A stretch of 64,000 bases of DNA, from NCBI GenBank assembly GCA_023678885.1, contig CM043009.1, positions 13,323,117-13,387,116 of the forward strand, written 5' to 3'. The stretch is from Pogostemon cablin. Lineage: Eukaryota; Streptophyta; Magnoliopsida; Lamiales; Lamiaceae. This document shows positions 48,294 to 60,500 of the stretch, one piece after another (the first letter of the stretch is position 1; each line of letters begins with the position of its first letter). A program made the position numbers and the translations under genes. The notes beneath the pieces were generated by a model. That model made no database searches. It saw only the letters and a program-made list of their open reading frames with translations, and had not been told where the DNA came from.

Positions 48294-49498
48294 TGTTGGC
48301 AATTGGATCGTGTGGATCAACGTGATCCGTTAGGATTAACAGGCAAACAATAAACAGCGGAAGCAATTAAATCTTGTTTACCGTACTTCTGGGTTGATGT
48401 AGAGGATGAACCGTTGCAGAGAACCACCTCTCAATCTTCTGCAGTATGTCCCAAGTTGAATCCTGCTGTTGTGTGGGCAACAATCCGCAGGATTCTCTCA
48501 ATCTGCTCCTGTTCTTTCTAACTGTCAAATGAGGCACTGACTTAGGGTTAACAGGAACTGAGATAACTTATTTATAAGGGCTACTGCAGGGACCAGGAGG
48601 AGAAATTGGGCTGGGCCTCAATTGAACTTAATTAACCAAGCTTAGCCCAAAGCTTTTAATTAAATCCAATAATAATAATATAGTCCACTAAAATATTATT
48701 ATTGCACTACCCGTCCAATCCCAAATTATGTTCTGGGCTCCTTCTTATTATAAGCCCGATAGTCTCCCCATGTTTAAGATATACAATGTCCATTAATTAA
48801 TTAAGTTACTGACAACTCAAATTAATTAATATCTCATCCGAGAGTAGTACCACTCAACCTTATTATCATGCCGGAAATTAATCAACTTGCAAGATTTACA
48901 TGATAAACCTTATGAGCTCCTCAAGGGGACATCATCATCCTATGACGGACATGGATTCCTTCTACAATCAACAGCACACCATAGATACAGCACTACTTCC
49001 CAACTCACCGAGTTTGTTGATTTAATACTTATAAATCTCACCCATTGATGAATCAAAGAAATACATACTGTCCTACGTGTCGAGGTTATTGTATAGGGAT
49101 TAAGAGCACGAACTTCCATAATAACAGAGATCAAGTTCTATTATATAGTCAGTATAAGACGAACGATCTCAAGCGGTCCTGCTCAATACACACAAGTGCA
49201 CTAATGTGATTCTATAGCCAAGACAAGCTAATACCAAACCACACTACAACCATACCGATAGAGAGTCCTCGTCTATCTCAGTTGTGAGCATCTGTTTATA
49301 CTTTATAAGGAAACCGATAATATGATCTTCCGCGTGTTGTCGCACAACATATTATCTACAGTATAAAGTAAATGGACTATTGCATCATGCATATAAAATA
49401 AATTATAAGATGCAATCATTTGATCATATGATTCTCATTTCAAATATTGTTATAACATTGTTCATACTAAAGCTAGACTTTTAGTATACAATCCAACA
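48294..49498 (-). repeat. Element F 5' LTR
   Basis: Partner of 41111-42315. Confidence 0.96.
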
Positions 49499-49503
49499 CC
49501 TAC

Positions 49504-49995
49504 AAGGGAGGATCACCCCCCAACCATCATCCACATCCTTTCCTCCATCCATCCATCACTTTGAAGATTCGTTTGTGGAATCAAGAGGAGAACCAAGAGA
49601 AGGATTTAAGACGGAGAAGGACGCGACAACTCCTGCATCTAGGGTTTTATTCATTTCCTAATTTATCTTGTATTTTTCAGACATATGGGTAAGATCTATC
49701 CAACCCCCATGATTGTTCTTCGCAACATCATGGGCTAGAACCATTTTGGTAGATATAGGGTTTTAAAGGTTTTATGAATTAATTAAACTCTCTTATGTGT
49801 CCTTCCCTCCGCACAACACTACTTGTGGATTGATTTTATATATAATTGTGCTTTCTTAATTCATATTCAAGGTCGTTTTATGCATCTTCAACTATTATAT
49901 AGAGTCTGAATATATATCTTGGTTGTTGATTGAGCGCGTTCACTTCTGAACAGGGTTTTATGTCCCTTCTAACACGTATACCATTACTTTATATA

Positions 49996-50026
<31 letters not shown>

Positions 50027-50779
50027 TTTATATTACCTAAAAATATTACAAAACCTTCTAAAATCAACAAAATTGATCAAAAGAACATTTTTTCTTAAAT
50101 AATATGGAACAAAAACTAGAAATATTCTCCAAAACGAATTTCAATTACTATTTATTTATTTAGTAAGAGGACTCCAAAACTTCATTAGAACTATCATATA
50201 TGAATGTTTATTAATTGAATTGAATTCGGGTTAATAAGCAGGATAAAGAGGTTAATTTTATAGTACCTATAAAGGGAGATCATATCGGGTTAGAGTATCA
50301 ATCCTAGGGGGAAATAATTGATACTGATAGTACCTAGAAAGGAGGAGTGAAATTATATCTCTTGATCTAAGGTTATTCACACGTGTTACATGCATATTTA
50401 CTTGTGTCTATAGAGTAGATTTGCAAGGCTCAGTGATGCGTCCATATTCCACAAGGTAGAGTCGGACATTGATACACGAAAGAAAAATTAATGAGTGAAA
50501 CTGGATTACCCTAGGGCTACCTATTCTTCATTCTTGAGTTACTTTCGTAATCTTCTAGTGCTTTAATTTATTTAATTTGTTATTTTAATTAATTTTTAGT
50601 AATTAATAATTCTATACCTCAATTTTATTGCCACAATTCGTCTTAATTAATTAGTAAATAATTAAACTGATAATACGTCATCCTTTGGGTTCGATATTTA
50701 ACTTGGTCGCTTGCTTAAGATGCAATTGATATCCTTAATACTTAGGGATTAATTTTGCGTGCAAAGAAAATGCTCATCA
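49504..50779 (+). repeat. Element D 3' LTR, second part
   Basis: It continues from 41110 after F. It contains an AT-rich insertion at about 49964-50165 that is missing from the 5' LTR, including a (TA)n run at 49993-50030. Confidence 0.9.
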
Positions 50780-50784
50780 ACGAT

Positions 50785-51372
50785 CTCAAGCGGTCCTGTT
50801 CATTACACACAAAGCATACTAATGTGATTTTATAGTCAAGACAAACTAATACCAAATCACACTACAACCATCCCGATAGATTGCCCCCATCTATCTCGAT
50901 TGTGAACATCTGTTTATACTTTATAAGGAAATCGATAATATGATCTTTTGTGTATTGTCGCACAATATTTTATCTACATATAAAGTAAGTGAACTTTTGC
51001 ACAAACATATACTCCCTCCATCCCATTTCAATGTTTACATATTTCTATTTTTTGCGTCTCATTTCAATGTTTACGTTTTCTTTTTTGGAATATGAGATCC
51101 ACATAAAACAATTAATATATCACCATGGTCCCCACATCCAACACTAATACACCTACCCACTTTACATTAAATATTATATCTTTCCACCCACTATCTATTA
51201 AAATACCATACTCCTTAATCAACATGCAAAAAGCAAACGTAAACATTGAAATTGGACGAAGGGAGTAAATAAATTATAACATGCAAAACCTTTGATCATA
51301 TGATTCTCATTTCAAATAAATTATTAAAACATTATCCATACAGAAGCTAGACTTTTAGTATACAATCTAACA
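50785..51372 (-). repeat. Element E 5' LTR, right part
   Basis: It continues from 34112 after D and matches F LTR 49165-49498, with a Stowaway MITE inserted at a TA. Confidence 0.88.
51012..51265. mobile_element. Stowaway-type MITE in the E LTR
   Basis: Inverted ends CTCCCTCCATCCCATTTCAA... and ...TTGAAATTGGACGAAGGGAG, flanked by TA on both sides. The F LTR shows the empty site. Confidence 0.9.
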
Positions 51373-51428
51373 AACCGTTCAATTGCACTATTTTTATAAA
51401 ATATTCGTGAGATGAATAAAAAGTGATA

Positions 51429-51680
51429 CTCACTCCATCCTACTACAAGGAGTGCATTTTGCCATTTTCGTCCGTCCCAATATAAGAGGTGCATTTTTTA
51501 AGTAAATGGGACCCACACAAAATATTTAATATATTTTCATGGGACCCACACACCACACTAATACACATACCTACTATATATTAAAATATTATCTCTCTCT
51601 CCTCATCTACACATTAAATATTATATAAATTAATCTACGTGCAAAAATGAGACGACCTCCTTGTGGTGGGACGAAGAAAG
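51429..51680. mobile_element. Stowaway-type MITE
   Basis: Ends CTCACTCCATCCTACTACAA and ...TTGTGGTGGGACGAAGAAAG, TA on each side. Confidence 0.8.
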
Positions 51681-51759
51681 TAACTATTGTATAAAAAATT
51701 CATAAGATAAATAAAAAGTGATACCTAATAATGAATTTTTTAAAAAATAAAAAAATATA

Positions 51760-52024
51760 CTCCATCTGTCTCCTTGATGAGTATTAATTTTGCCATTTTG
51801 GTACGTCTTATACTCTCATTACAAAGTATTCATTTTTTTTGTTGACATGACCCACAAAAACAATTATTATACTCAATCCACTATGAGGTCCACACTCAAT
51901 ACTAATACAACTTCCCAATGCATATTAAAATATTATATTTTTCAAAAGATACATATTAAATTATTATACACTCCTTAATTCACGTGAAAATTTGACGAAT
52001 ACATATCAAGTGGATAGAGGAAGA
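51760..52024. mobile_element. Stowaway-type MITE, decayed
   Basis: Ends CTCCATCTGTCTCCTTGATG and ...CATATCAAGTGGATAGAGGAAG, TA on each side. Confidence 0.7.
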
Positions 52025-52039
52025 ATAAATTTGGCAAAT

Positions 52040-52260
52040 ACTTATGTGCGACCATCTCACTTGAGACGGATGAAAAGTGATAACATCATTAATGAAATTT
52101 GATACTCAAAAGTGATAATGGTGCAGTGAACTATTTCATGAACAATTTGTAATATAAAAAAAAGTGATAACATTCTAAAGCGAAAATAATAACTATTTAC
52201 GAAAGCGTAAAATGGTCGCACCGTGGGACAGTCTCACACATGACTTGACTTGTAAATTTT
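52040..52260. repeat. Possible short inverted-repeat element
   Basis: GTGCGACCATCTCAC near 52046 faces TGGTCGCACCGTGGGACAG near 52212. The interior has AAAAGTGATAA repeats. No TSD was found. Confidence 0.4.
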
Positions 52261-52282
52261 TAACAATTAATGAAATAATCTA

Positions 52283-52544
52283 CTCCCTCCGTCCCATTTC
52301 AGATGACACACTTTCCATTTTGGGTTGTCCCACAAAAGTTTGTCCTTCCTAAAAAAGTAAAAAGTCAAACATAATTACCCTTCCCTATACACTTTATTTA
52401 CAAAAAAGCACCCCTATCTAACTCATTTAACATACTTTATCATTTATTTATCACCAAAAAATACTATAATACCCCTAAAAGTTATCAATTTCTTAATCTC
52501 TGTGTCGAAAAGAGGTGTGCAATATTTCCTGGGACAGAAGAGAG
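52283..52544. mobile_element. Stowaway-type MITE
   Basis: Starts CTCCCTCCGTCCCATTTCAG, ends TTTCCTGGGACAGAAGAGAG, with TA on each side. Confidence 0.85.
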
Positions 52545-52589
52545 TATTAATATAATCAAATAGACTGTACTTTTTCTTAAAGATAAAAT

Positions 52590-52863
52590 CTCTTGTGAAA
52601 CGGTAATTTTTTGAGACGGGCTGACTCGTTGTTAAAGTATGCTTGCTATATAGGTAAAGTATGTTAATTTGTTGTTAAAGTAATTTTTTTAAAATATGAT
52701 GATGAATAATAAATTAAACTATGTCTTTAAAGTGTTATAATATGATTTACTACCAATATTCTTTAACTATAAATGAGCATACTTTACCTATATTGCAAAC
52801 ATACTTTAACAATGAATCGACATTTCTCACTATTCGTCTCACATAAACCCGTTTCACAAGAGA
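52590..52863. mobile_element. Long-TIR MITE upstream of the gene
   Basis: Inverted arms of about 90-100 bp: CTCTTGTGAAACGG...GTTAAAGTATGCTTGC at the left and its reverse complement at the right, ending CCGTTTCACAAGAG. It is not the Stowaway type. The TSD is unclear. It lies about 200 bp from the promoter. Confidence 0.8.
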
Positions 52864-52919
52864 GTCCATTTTTCTTAAATTTTTTTAATTGATCCTATGA
52901 GTCGGTTGGGGTTTTTAAT

Positions 52920-53049
52920 TTTCCCTTTGCTCATTGATTTTTAAATCTTTAGAAAACTCACCAAAGCAAACATCAAGTTGCCCAATTTAGAACACATTTT
53001 AATGAAAACCCGCTTAACATTGTATAAACAAAAATAGCGTTGTAAATTG
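52920..53049 (+). promoter_or_regulatory. Core promoter of the U2AF-like gene
   Basis: TATAAAC at 53023-53029 precedes a CT/GA-mixed leader by about 25-30 bases. The start site near 53050 is inferred. Confidence 0.5.
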
Positions 53050-53196
53050 AGTTAGGGTTGAAACGAAAGATACTACTGAGAAACTGCGCCCTTCATCTGA
53101 ATCCAGCGTCGTCCGACCTCCGCCGCTGCTACGTCACTCCATTTCGATAGGCGCCATCATTTTACCGGACTTGCTCCTGCTCGCACTACACTCCAG
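53050..53196 (+). other. 5' untranslated exon of the U2AF-like gene
   Basis: GC-richer than its surroundings, with CT-rich text, and ends CTCCAG before a strong donor GTACGT at 53197. It has no long ORF. The likely acceptor is at 54547, giving a first intron of 1.35 kb. Confidence 0.6.
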
Positions 53197-53887
53197 GTAC
53201 GTTTCGTCATTTCTTTTGTGATGAATCCTCCGGCGGCGCTCCAAAGTCGATTCCGACTGTCAACTTTGTTTTCCCGCACCGCCTCTGCTGTCTTTGCACT
53301 TCCACTCTCTTAATTGTGAATCTTTGTTTCTCGCCTTGTTCTGTGTTAACAATTCCTTATATAATCTGGAAGGGTAGTATTAAAACAAAATAAAAATTGA
53401 TCATGTTCAAAAGGCACATGTGCATTCGCGTCCCTTGTTTTAGTAAGAAGAAGTTTAGGGTTCGTATTTTTGCATAAAGTTGGAATTTTAAGTCATTTGT
53501 TTTGTTTTCTTAATTTTCATATTCGGTTGATTTATGTCTATAATCATATTATATCGTAAACATATATTATTTTTTCGATAATGCTTGACCAAATTATCAT
53601 TATTGTGTGGAACGCGAAATTTACTTCAATAATATCACATGAAAAATTTAAATTTTGATCAGGTGTTGGGTATGTATTGGGATTTTGCTTTATGTTTGAT
53701 TCGCTGATTGATACCGGGTTGAACCTTTGGGATTCTAATGCTGGCTATGTTCGTTGTCAAGATTTTAGTGATATGGCACTAATGGGAATTGATAATATCT
53801 TATTCTTGTACATTAGCCTTCGATCTTTATTATCCAATGTAACATTTTACTGTGGCTCACATATATCTTCTATATAAGGCTGCATTA

Positions 53888-53973
53888 GCAGCTCATTGAA
53901 TTGGAAAAGGGGAATTATAAAATTAGAACAGCAGCTCATTGAATTGGAAAAGGGGAATTATAAAATTAGAATA
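53888..53973. repeat. 43-bp tandem duplication in intron 1
   Basis: GCAGCTCATTGAATTGG... is present twice, head to tail, with no visible difference. Confidence 0.9.
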
Positions 53974-54018
53974 AGCAGAGACTTAACATTGGACATTGTT
54001 CTTTGTTCAATTGTGTGT

Positions 54019-54271
54019 TCCCTCCCTCCCGAGATAACGTGTACGTTTGTTTTTTACACGTAGATTAAGAAATATACTATTTTAATGTGTAGTGAGGCGA
54101 GAGAAATAATATTTAATGTGAAGTGAGTAGTTGTATTAGTGTTGTGTGTGGGCCTTGCATGAAATAATTAATTGTTTTGTGTGGGCCCAACTTGACAAAA
54201 AAAGAAATGTAAATCTTAACTTGGGACAAAGCAAAGTGGAAAACGTAAATCTTAACGCGGAATGGAGGGAA
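54019..54271. mobile_element. Stowaway-type MITE in intron 1
   Basis: Left end CCCTCCCTCCCGAGATAACG and right end CGCGGAATGGAGGGAA, with the typical interior 'tttaatgtg.agtg' and 'gtgtgggcc' words. Confidence 0.75.
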
Positions 54272-54567
54272 TATTTAATATAGTAAATCATGAACTTTAG
54301 TTCATGTTCCTTTGAAGCTTATATGCATGTATTTTAATATTTCCCAAAGCAGACTTATTTTTTTGAAAAGTAAGATATACATTGCAGGGATGTTAAAAAA
54401 TAATAAAGCACCTTTTGTCTAAATTCCTACTTGTTTTATCCATTCTCTTTAATCTTGATTATAATTTCAGTAGTTGGACTTTTTCAGTATTGAGTTTTGC
54501 ACATCATTTCTTTCGTTCTAATCCTGAATATGCTGCTTTTCTACCAGACTGGAAGTGTACATGCATC

Positions 54568-57500
54568 ATGACTAGGTCGGATTCACAAATGGAGAAATCT
54601 GGAACTAAAAATTTATTACCTGAGGAAGCTATTTTTGACGGCACTTCAGCCAGAACCAGACCATTAAGTTTTGATGACATAATTCTTAGAAGAAAAAAAA
54701 AGGGAGATGCAGCAAAACAGATTTCCAGTGCCTATGATGTGACTGACTTCAGATCAGAAGATGTCAATGCTGTGAAGACGATTGATTTTCCACAATGCCA
54801 TGACCAAACAAATTATGATTCAGAACCTTTGGATGAGATAAATAATTCAAATTATTCCCAAAAGGAGAGATCTGAGAGAAAAGGGGATACTCGTTCTTAT
54901 AGAAAGCATGAGAAAAAGCATGAGAAAATTGCGCAGGTTAATGTCAAAGGATCTCCGGATCTTTATGCCAAGTCAAAGAACTTAGGAGCAAGGAAAGCGA
55001 GTAGCAATATAATGTCAAAGGGAAAAAATGAGAGAGAAAATCATGGCAACAGGAAAAAAGATGGCCTTTTAAGTATTGATTCTGTTAGTGGACCTGATAA
55101 GAGGAAAACTAGAGATTCATATAAAACAGACAGATTTTCTGGAAGAGGCAGAGTCAAATCTGAAATAGTGAAAAATGAACAACACAATGAGGATAGTGAG
55201 GTCAATAAAAAGAGGAAATGCGATGGGTGGATAAGTAATGATTTTGATATTGTGTATAAGGAAAGAAATGTGAAAGACGAGCTTCAGACAGAAAAGTTAG
55301 CTAGCAGAGGCAGAGAGAAGCCTGAAAAACAAAAAAAAAACAAACATCATCATGTAGAAGATAAAACAAGACCCAGGATGACAATTAAAAAGAATGATTT
55401 AGCAGAACCTGCACGAACCTACCTTGAAGAATCCAGGCCGAAATGTAAACGATCACGGAGTAGAGAGCATGAGAAAGATAGGGGTAGAAGGTCTTGTTCG
55501 CAGTCACCTAAGGCATATAAGCTCATACCCAAAGATAGAAAAAGGGAGCTTAGTGAATTGGCCCAGTCATCTCATCCTACAAAAGACAGATCAGGAAGAG
55601 AGCATCCTGATGTTGACAAGAGGATGTCTAGTAATGGATCAGGTAGTCTTTATCGGCGGAACACTAATTCTTCAAGTGGTCTTGGGGGCTATTCACCTAG
55701 AAAGAGGAAAACGGATGCAGCTGCTAAAACTCCTTCCCCTAGTCGTCGTTCTCCTGATAGAAGAATGGCTGGATGGGATTTACAACCTGCTGAAAATGAG
55801 ACTATCATGGCTGGTTCAACTGTTACCAATTTGGACACCGCAAGCCAAAATTTATTATTGAATGCGAAGGAATTATCTGGTGTCAATCCTGTGACTACTG
55901 CTGTGGTGAAACCTATTGGAATCTCCAATCATAACTTATCTTCACAAATGCACGCCGTTGAGTCTATTCAGCTAACTCAAGCTACACGACCTATGAGGAG
56001 GCTCTACGTAGAAAATTTGCCGGCTACAGCATCTGAGGAAGATTTTAAAAAATGCATTAATAAGCTTTTGCTGTCCTCTGGTGTTAACCACATTCACGGA
56101 ACTGAACCCTGCATTAGCACTATAGTATGTCCTTACCTTTCAGTTTGATCTATTTCACCTATTCTACATGTGCATTTTAGCAAAGAGATTAGCAAGCTCG
56201 TCATATTTTTCAACTGCAGATACACAAGGAGAAAAGCCAAGCTCTTTTGGAATTTTTGACTCCTGAGGATGCTTCTGCAGCTCTATGTTTGGATGGAATG
56301 CTCTTTTCTGGGTCCTGCCTAAAACTAAGGCGTCCCAAGGACTATGCTAATGTTTCCGTAAGAATCATCACCATGTTCTCTTCGTACATCAACACAGTTA
56401 ATTTTGCTTTTTGACACATCGGATGCTATGTTTTTGACAACTCGTGTGTAAAAGAAGATTTCAAACTAGACATTATTATGACATGTAGGAATGATCTCTG
56501 CTTTAGTTAATATTTGACCATTGTAATGTTGACTTTATTTGTTCCTGTGGGCATAATCTTTCCTTTTTATTTACCTCCTTTCTGTTATCACATCTGTGCC
56601 TTTAAAATAAAGGCACACAACTAGTTATTTCCTTACTGATTTTGTGGTTTCAATGGTAGAGAATTTGGAGTAATACAACTGAGCATCAGAGCATGTGTTT
56701 AGTGTTAATAGACTAATTTGTAAGTGTAGTGGAGATGAATTAGATGTTATTCTGACTTTAATGAAGAATAACACATCAATTTATTTCTTCATTCTTGGAT
56801 TACTTATCTAGTGATGATATATCACCAAGCCTTGGTGTTTTCAATTAACTATAAAATTGCAAATGTTCTTGAAAGTTTGGTTCATTTTATCAGGAGATGG
56901 TCATGTGTGGTGTTTTGTATTATTGAGAAAAATATTTTATGTTTAATCTTGGTCATTATATGTGTTAAAGCTCAAATAATGCACATTAAAACATTAGGTT
57001 TCAATATGGTTTAGCAGTTAAATTTTTGGCATAAAGCATTTAAAGGCCCCTCAACCACTGATGTTTGTTTGATGGGTCCCTAACTGATTTTTTTCTTAAA
57101 TATCCCATGAATTATTTAAAACTAAAAGGGAAATTGAAGGAATTTGTTGTGTTATCTTTATGGTTATTTTGCATTCAATTTTTCTTACATTATGTACAAT
57201 CAGATATCATATGTTATTTTGTTCGTCATCTTGTGTACATATCACATGAAAACTAAGAATCAAAATTGCCTTGCAAAAATTTTTGTCAAACCTTGTCTTG
57301 AGGAAGCTTGTGAAACAATATTTCAGTGCTAAACTTAAAAAATAAAAAGTTTTTCAGCCTATTAAAATAAATATTGATAGTGTTAGGACCTTTTAATCCT
57401 TTATGTCTTCCATTTTCTCATTTGGATATTTTATATTTTACTGTCTCATGTAACTCGGATGACTAAATCGTGTCAGTCTCAGGCTTGGTATTTTGTGGAA

Positions 57501-60500
57501 CATTAGACATTAGTTGGTACTGATATAATTATGATATTGAATTTTATGCTTTTATGTTATGATCATGATGTGAGAAATGATACAATTTTGTTTGATTGAA
57601 TGATTCGTACAATATTTATCTGCTTCTAGATTGGATGATTAACTTTAAAATTTTACTTATTTGAAAATTACAAAGGTTTTGTGCATGCTTTAACATGTTT
57701 TAGTATACTCATGTTTCAGCATTAGAAATTTGAACGTATTTTAATCTCCTGAGGTTTGTTAAATTATATTATGTCTATACTGGAAAATCACCCTTTGTAT
57801 TGTCTGAATGCTGTAATTACCAGTTGATGCACTATCCTTTTCATCTATGTTCTTTTTCAGAGGGTACATAACTATTCTATCAGCAATTATTCTCTTTTGC
57901 ATTCCTTTTATCTTTGCAAAGTTATTATAGCTGAATTTATTGTTTGAAACTTAAGACTTAAATAATATTTGTATGCACATCTATATCTAGTCTTCAATTT
58001 CGATTTCTCTTCTTTCTTGCATTCGCATCAACATCATTGTATTGAGCTTTTAGGGGTATAGCACTGAGCAAGTTACTTTCCATTGAGACAGTATTTTTAA
58101 TATTTTGTAGTTTCTGAGGTACATTGTGGTTATTATTCCATGTAGCAGGTTTTCAGACAGTTCCTATTTTCATGCAGACTGGTCTTTCTGAGAAAGCGGG
58201 GGGTACTGTTGATTCAATGAGTGATATTGTAGCAGATTCACCCAACAAGGTATGCATCTATAACATCGGACCTTTAAGTTTAAAGGAGGTGCTTATGCAC
58301 TCTGATAGTCTGATTTATAGTGCTCACAATTAGTTTCACAATTTTTTGATCTTGGTATATTGTTTGGGCATCACTATGATGCTATATGTGATTTGCAATA
58401 AACTCTACTGTTGTTGACACATTGCAGTCATATATGGTTATTTATAACTGAACCCAGGAATTAGTTAGTTAGTATGTACTCTGATGTTTGCTCTAAAAAA
58501 AGAGCCAAGTTTAACTAGAACTTTGAAAATAATTCTTTGCTTACAAAATAATGTTGGGAAATCTGGATTATATCATCTGAATGTGTTTAATTAAAGTCTG
58601 GAGTATGATGCATCTGATTGTTCCACATAGAGCTCAATGGTATTTGAATAGCATTATTCTTGTCTCTGATCTGATATTGAGAATGCTAAAATGCGATTGG
58701 TCTCTCATCTCTGGATCCATGAGAAGTTATCTAGCTACCTTTTAATAGTCATTTTTTTAAAAAAAAAATTGTTTGTTGAAGGAAATGCCTGCTTGGTGGT
58801 AGTTCTTACTCTTTGGTAATGCTTCTCTCGTGCTGTTTATTGTTGTTTCCACTACTATTTGATGGTGAATTGCTCTTATCATTTGTCTTCTTTTGACAAA
58901 ATTTTGCTTTTTTACTATTCAGATATTCATTGGTGGAATTTCAAAACTTTATACCACTAAAATGGTAGAGTTAATTTTTAATTTGGTCTTGTTTTTCAGC
59001 AATCCATTTCACCTCTAATATCTAATATGAATTAACAATAGTCATTCTTGATGCCCTCAGCTTTTGGAGATTGTTAGAGCCTTTGGAGCAGTGAAGGCAT
59101 TTCACTTTGAGTTCATTGTCGATATTAATGAACCATGTGCATTTTTTGAGGTACATATTTTATGTGATAAGTTGTCCACAGTGCAATTAATAATAGCTCA
59201 AAGGAATGCTAGACATGCAATATTTCTTGATGTTTCAAAGCTCAATAATAATGTCTCTGAGGATTATGAGGCAGAGAGGATACATTTCTTTGTCATTTCC
59301 ATTTATTAAAAGTGTTCGTCAGTCATTAGTTTTCCTGTATTGCATCTGCATGCATGTCTTGGGTCTGCTGCATCACTAGGATGAGTCCTTGCTATCCTGT
59401 CTTCCTTATTATAATGTCATCTCACTCTGATTACTGTCTGAAAGTAATTATTTTTGTATGTTAGTATGTTGATCATTCAGTTACTGCTAAGGCCTGTGCT
59501 GGTCTTAATGGCATGCGGTTGGGTGGACATGTTTTAACTGCAGTACCAGCTACACCAGAGCCTTTTTTGGTAGGCACTTTACCCTCCTGACTTATTGAAC
59601 TGAACGCTTTATGTTGTCAATAAGTTTTTCTCAACTGCTTAGATACCAAATTTTCATTAGGAAAATGTTGGAAAACTGCCAATCTATGAGATTCCTGAAC
59701 ATGCAAAGCCACTTCTTGAGAAGCCCACCGCTGTTCTGAAGCTGAAAAATATGGTATTATGTTTTAGTTTTATTTAATTTTCTGTTTTCTCCTGCTAGCT
59801 GAGGGAATGTGGAATCACCAACTTACGCTCTGTGATTTCAGTTGGATCCTGATTGGCACCCTTTCTTGTCTGAATCAGAAATAGCAGATATACTGCATGA
59901 CATAAAGCTAGAGTGTTCCAGGTTGACAAATAAATTAAATAGTCAAAGTTAATATTCTAGCTGGCTGTTGCTTAATTATTTATCTTAATCCAAAATGCTG
60001 CAGGTTTGGTGCAGTGAAATCCGTCAATGTTGCCAAGATAACAAACACTTTTGCCACCGTGGAAGCATATGGAGCAAAGAACAGAAGTACTTCTACTGGT
60101 GCAAGAAATTTGGAGTTTGCAAATGGTAACTATACAGCAGAAAAATTAGGTGAGAGTAGTTACTGGGCTGGACAAGTTGACAGATCAGAAATTCCTGAGG
60201 TGAGTGTCAGCCAAACTTTGGAAGATAAAAATGGTTGTGATAAACCCAAGGGCATAAACAAGTCTGAGCTGGTAGGAGATAGCTTACCTGATGAGATGAT
60301 TGAGGGGAATACTACGAAAGATGAAACTTGTATACCACCTATGAATGGAGATGATGCTTCTGTCGGAGACCCACTGAGCAAGGAAAGCCCTGGTGGTCTT
60401 ACTGGGGAATTCAATAAGCAACTTTGTGCTTCAGATATTATTAAAAATTATGATGGTGCTGGTTATACTTCCATGAGAGACATTGAAATGGAAGACAAAC

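Larger units (their letters stand above)
41111..49498 (-). mobile_element. Young, defective Ty1/Copia element F
   Basis: 8388 bp with two LTRs of exactly 1205 bp that look identical on reading, and a perfect TSD CCTAC (41106-41110 and 49499-49503). Ends TGTTGGC...ATCCAACA. Minus-strand order: 5' LTR, PBS for initiator tRNA-Met, GC-rich leader, GGGCCC-rich segment, decayed gag, integrase/reverse transcriptase/RNase H, PPT, 3' LTR. All coding blocks are broken, although the LTRs imply very recent movement. It lies in the 3' LTR of D. Confidence 0.95.
34113..50779 (+). mobile_element. Ty3/Gypsy Tat/Athila-like element D, same family as C, carrying F
   Basis: Bounded by TGATGAGAG... and ...ATGCTCATCA with a perfect TSD ACGAT (34108-34112 and 50780-50784). 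Plus-strand order: 5' LTR, PBS, decayed gag with a fold-back insertion, short pol remnant, 3' noncoding DNA, PPT, 3' LTR split by F. It lacks reverse transcriptase to integrase, like C, and carries the same deletion junction. It sits in the LTR of E. Confidence 0.93.
2181..51372 (-). mobile_element. Old Copia element E (host of the nest), 5' LTR, leader and partial interior
   Basis: E is a relative of F, broken up by later insertions. Reading right to left: 5' LTR 51372-50785 plus 34112-33245 (split by D), a PBS at about 33230-33241, a GC-rich leader 33244-32373, then, past element C, leader DNA 2513-2181 that matches F at 46190-46440. The LTR pieces align with the F LTR throughout, ending ...GTATACAATCTAACA at 51372 against ...GTATACAATCCAACA in F. 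A Stowaway MITE (51012-51265) also sits in the LTR. The gag-pol part and the left LTR are not recognisable in this orientation, so E's own TSD cannot be checked. Confidence 0.75.
53197..54547 (+). other. Intron 1 of the U2AF-like gene
   Basis: It holds a 43-bp tandem duplication (53888-53930 and 53931-53973) and a Stowaway-like MITE (about 54019-54271). The frame 53677-53877 has no family resemblance. The acceptor TTCTACCAG ends at 54547. Confidence 0.55.

Noticed and set aside
54415..54567. Upstream extension of the U2AF-like frame (about 51 codons)
   Set aside because: It starts at TTG, looks like intron sequence, and a good acceptor (CTACCAG) lies just before the ATG at 54568.
56811..57332. 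Small frames in intron 3 of the U2AF-like gene
   Set aside because: They lie in an AT-rich intron, overlap each other, and have hydrophobic low-complexity translations.
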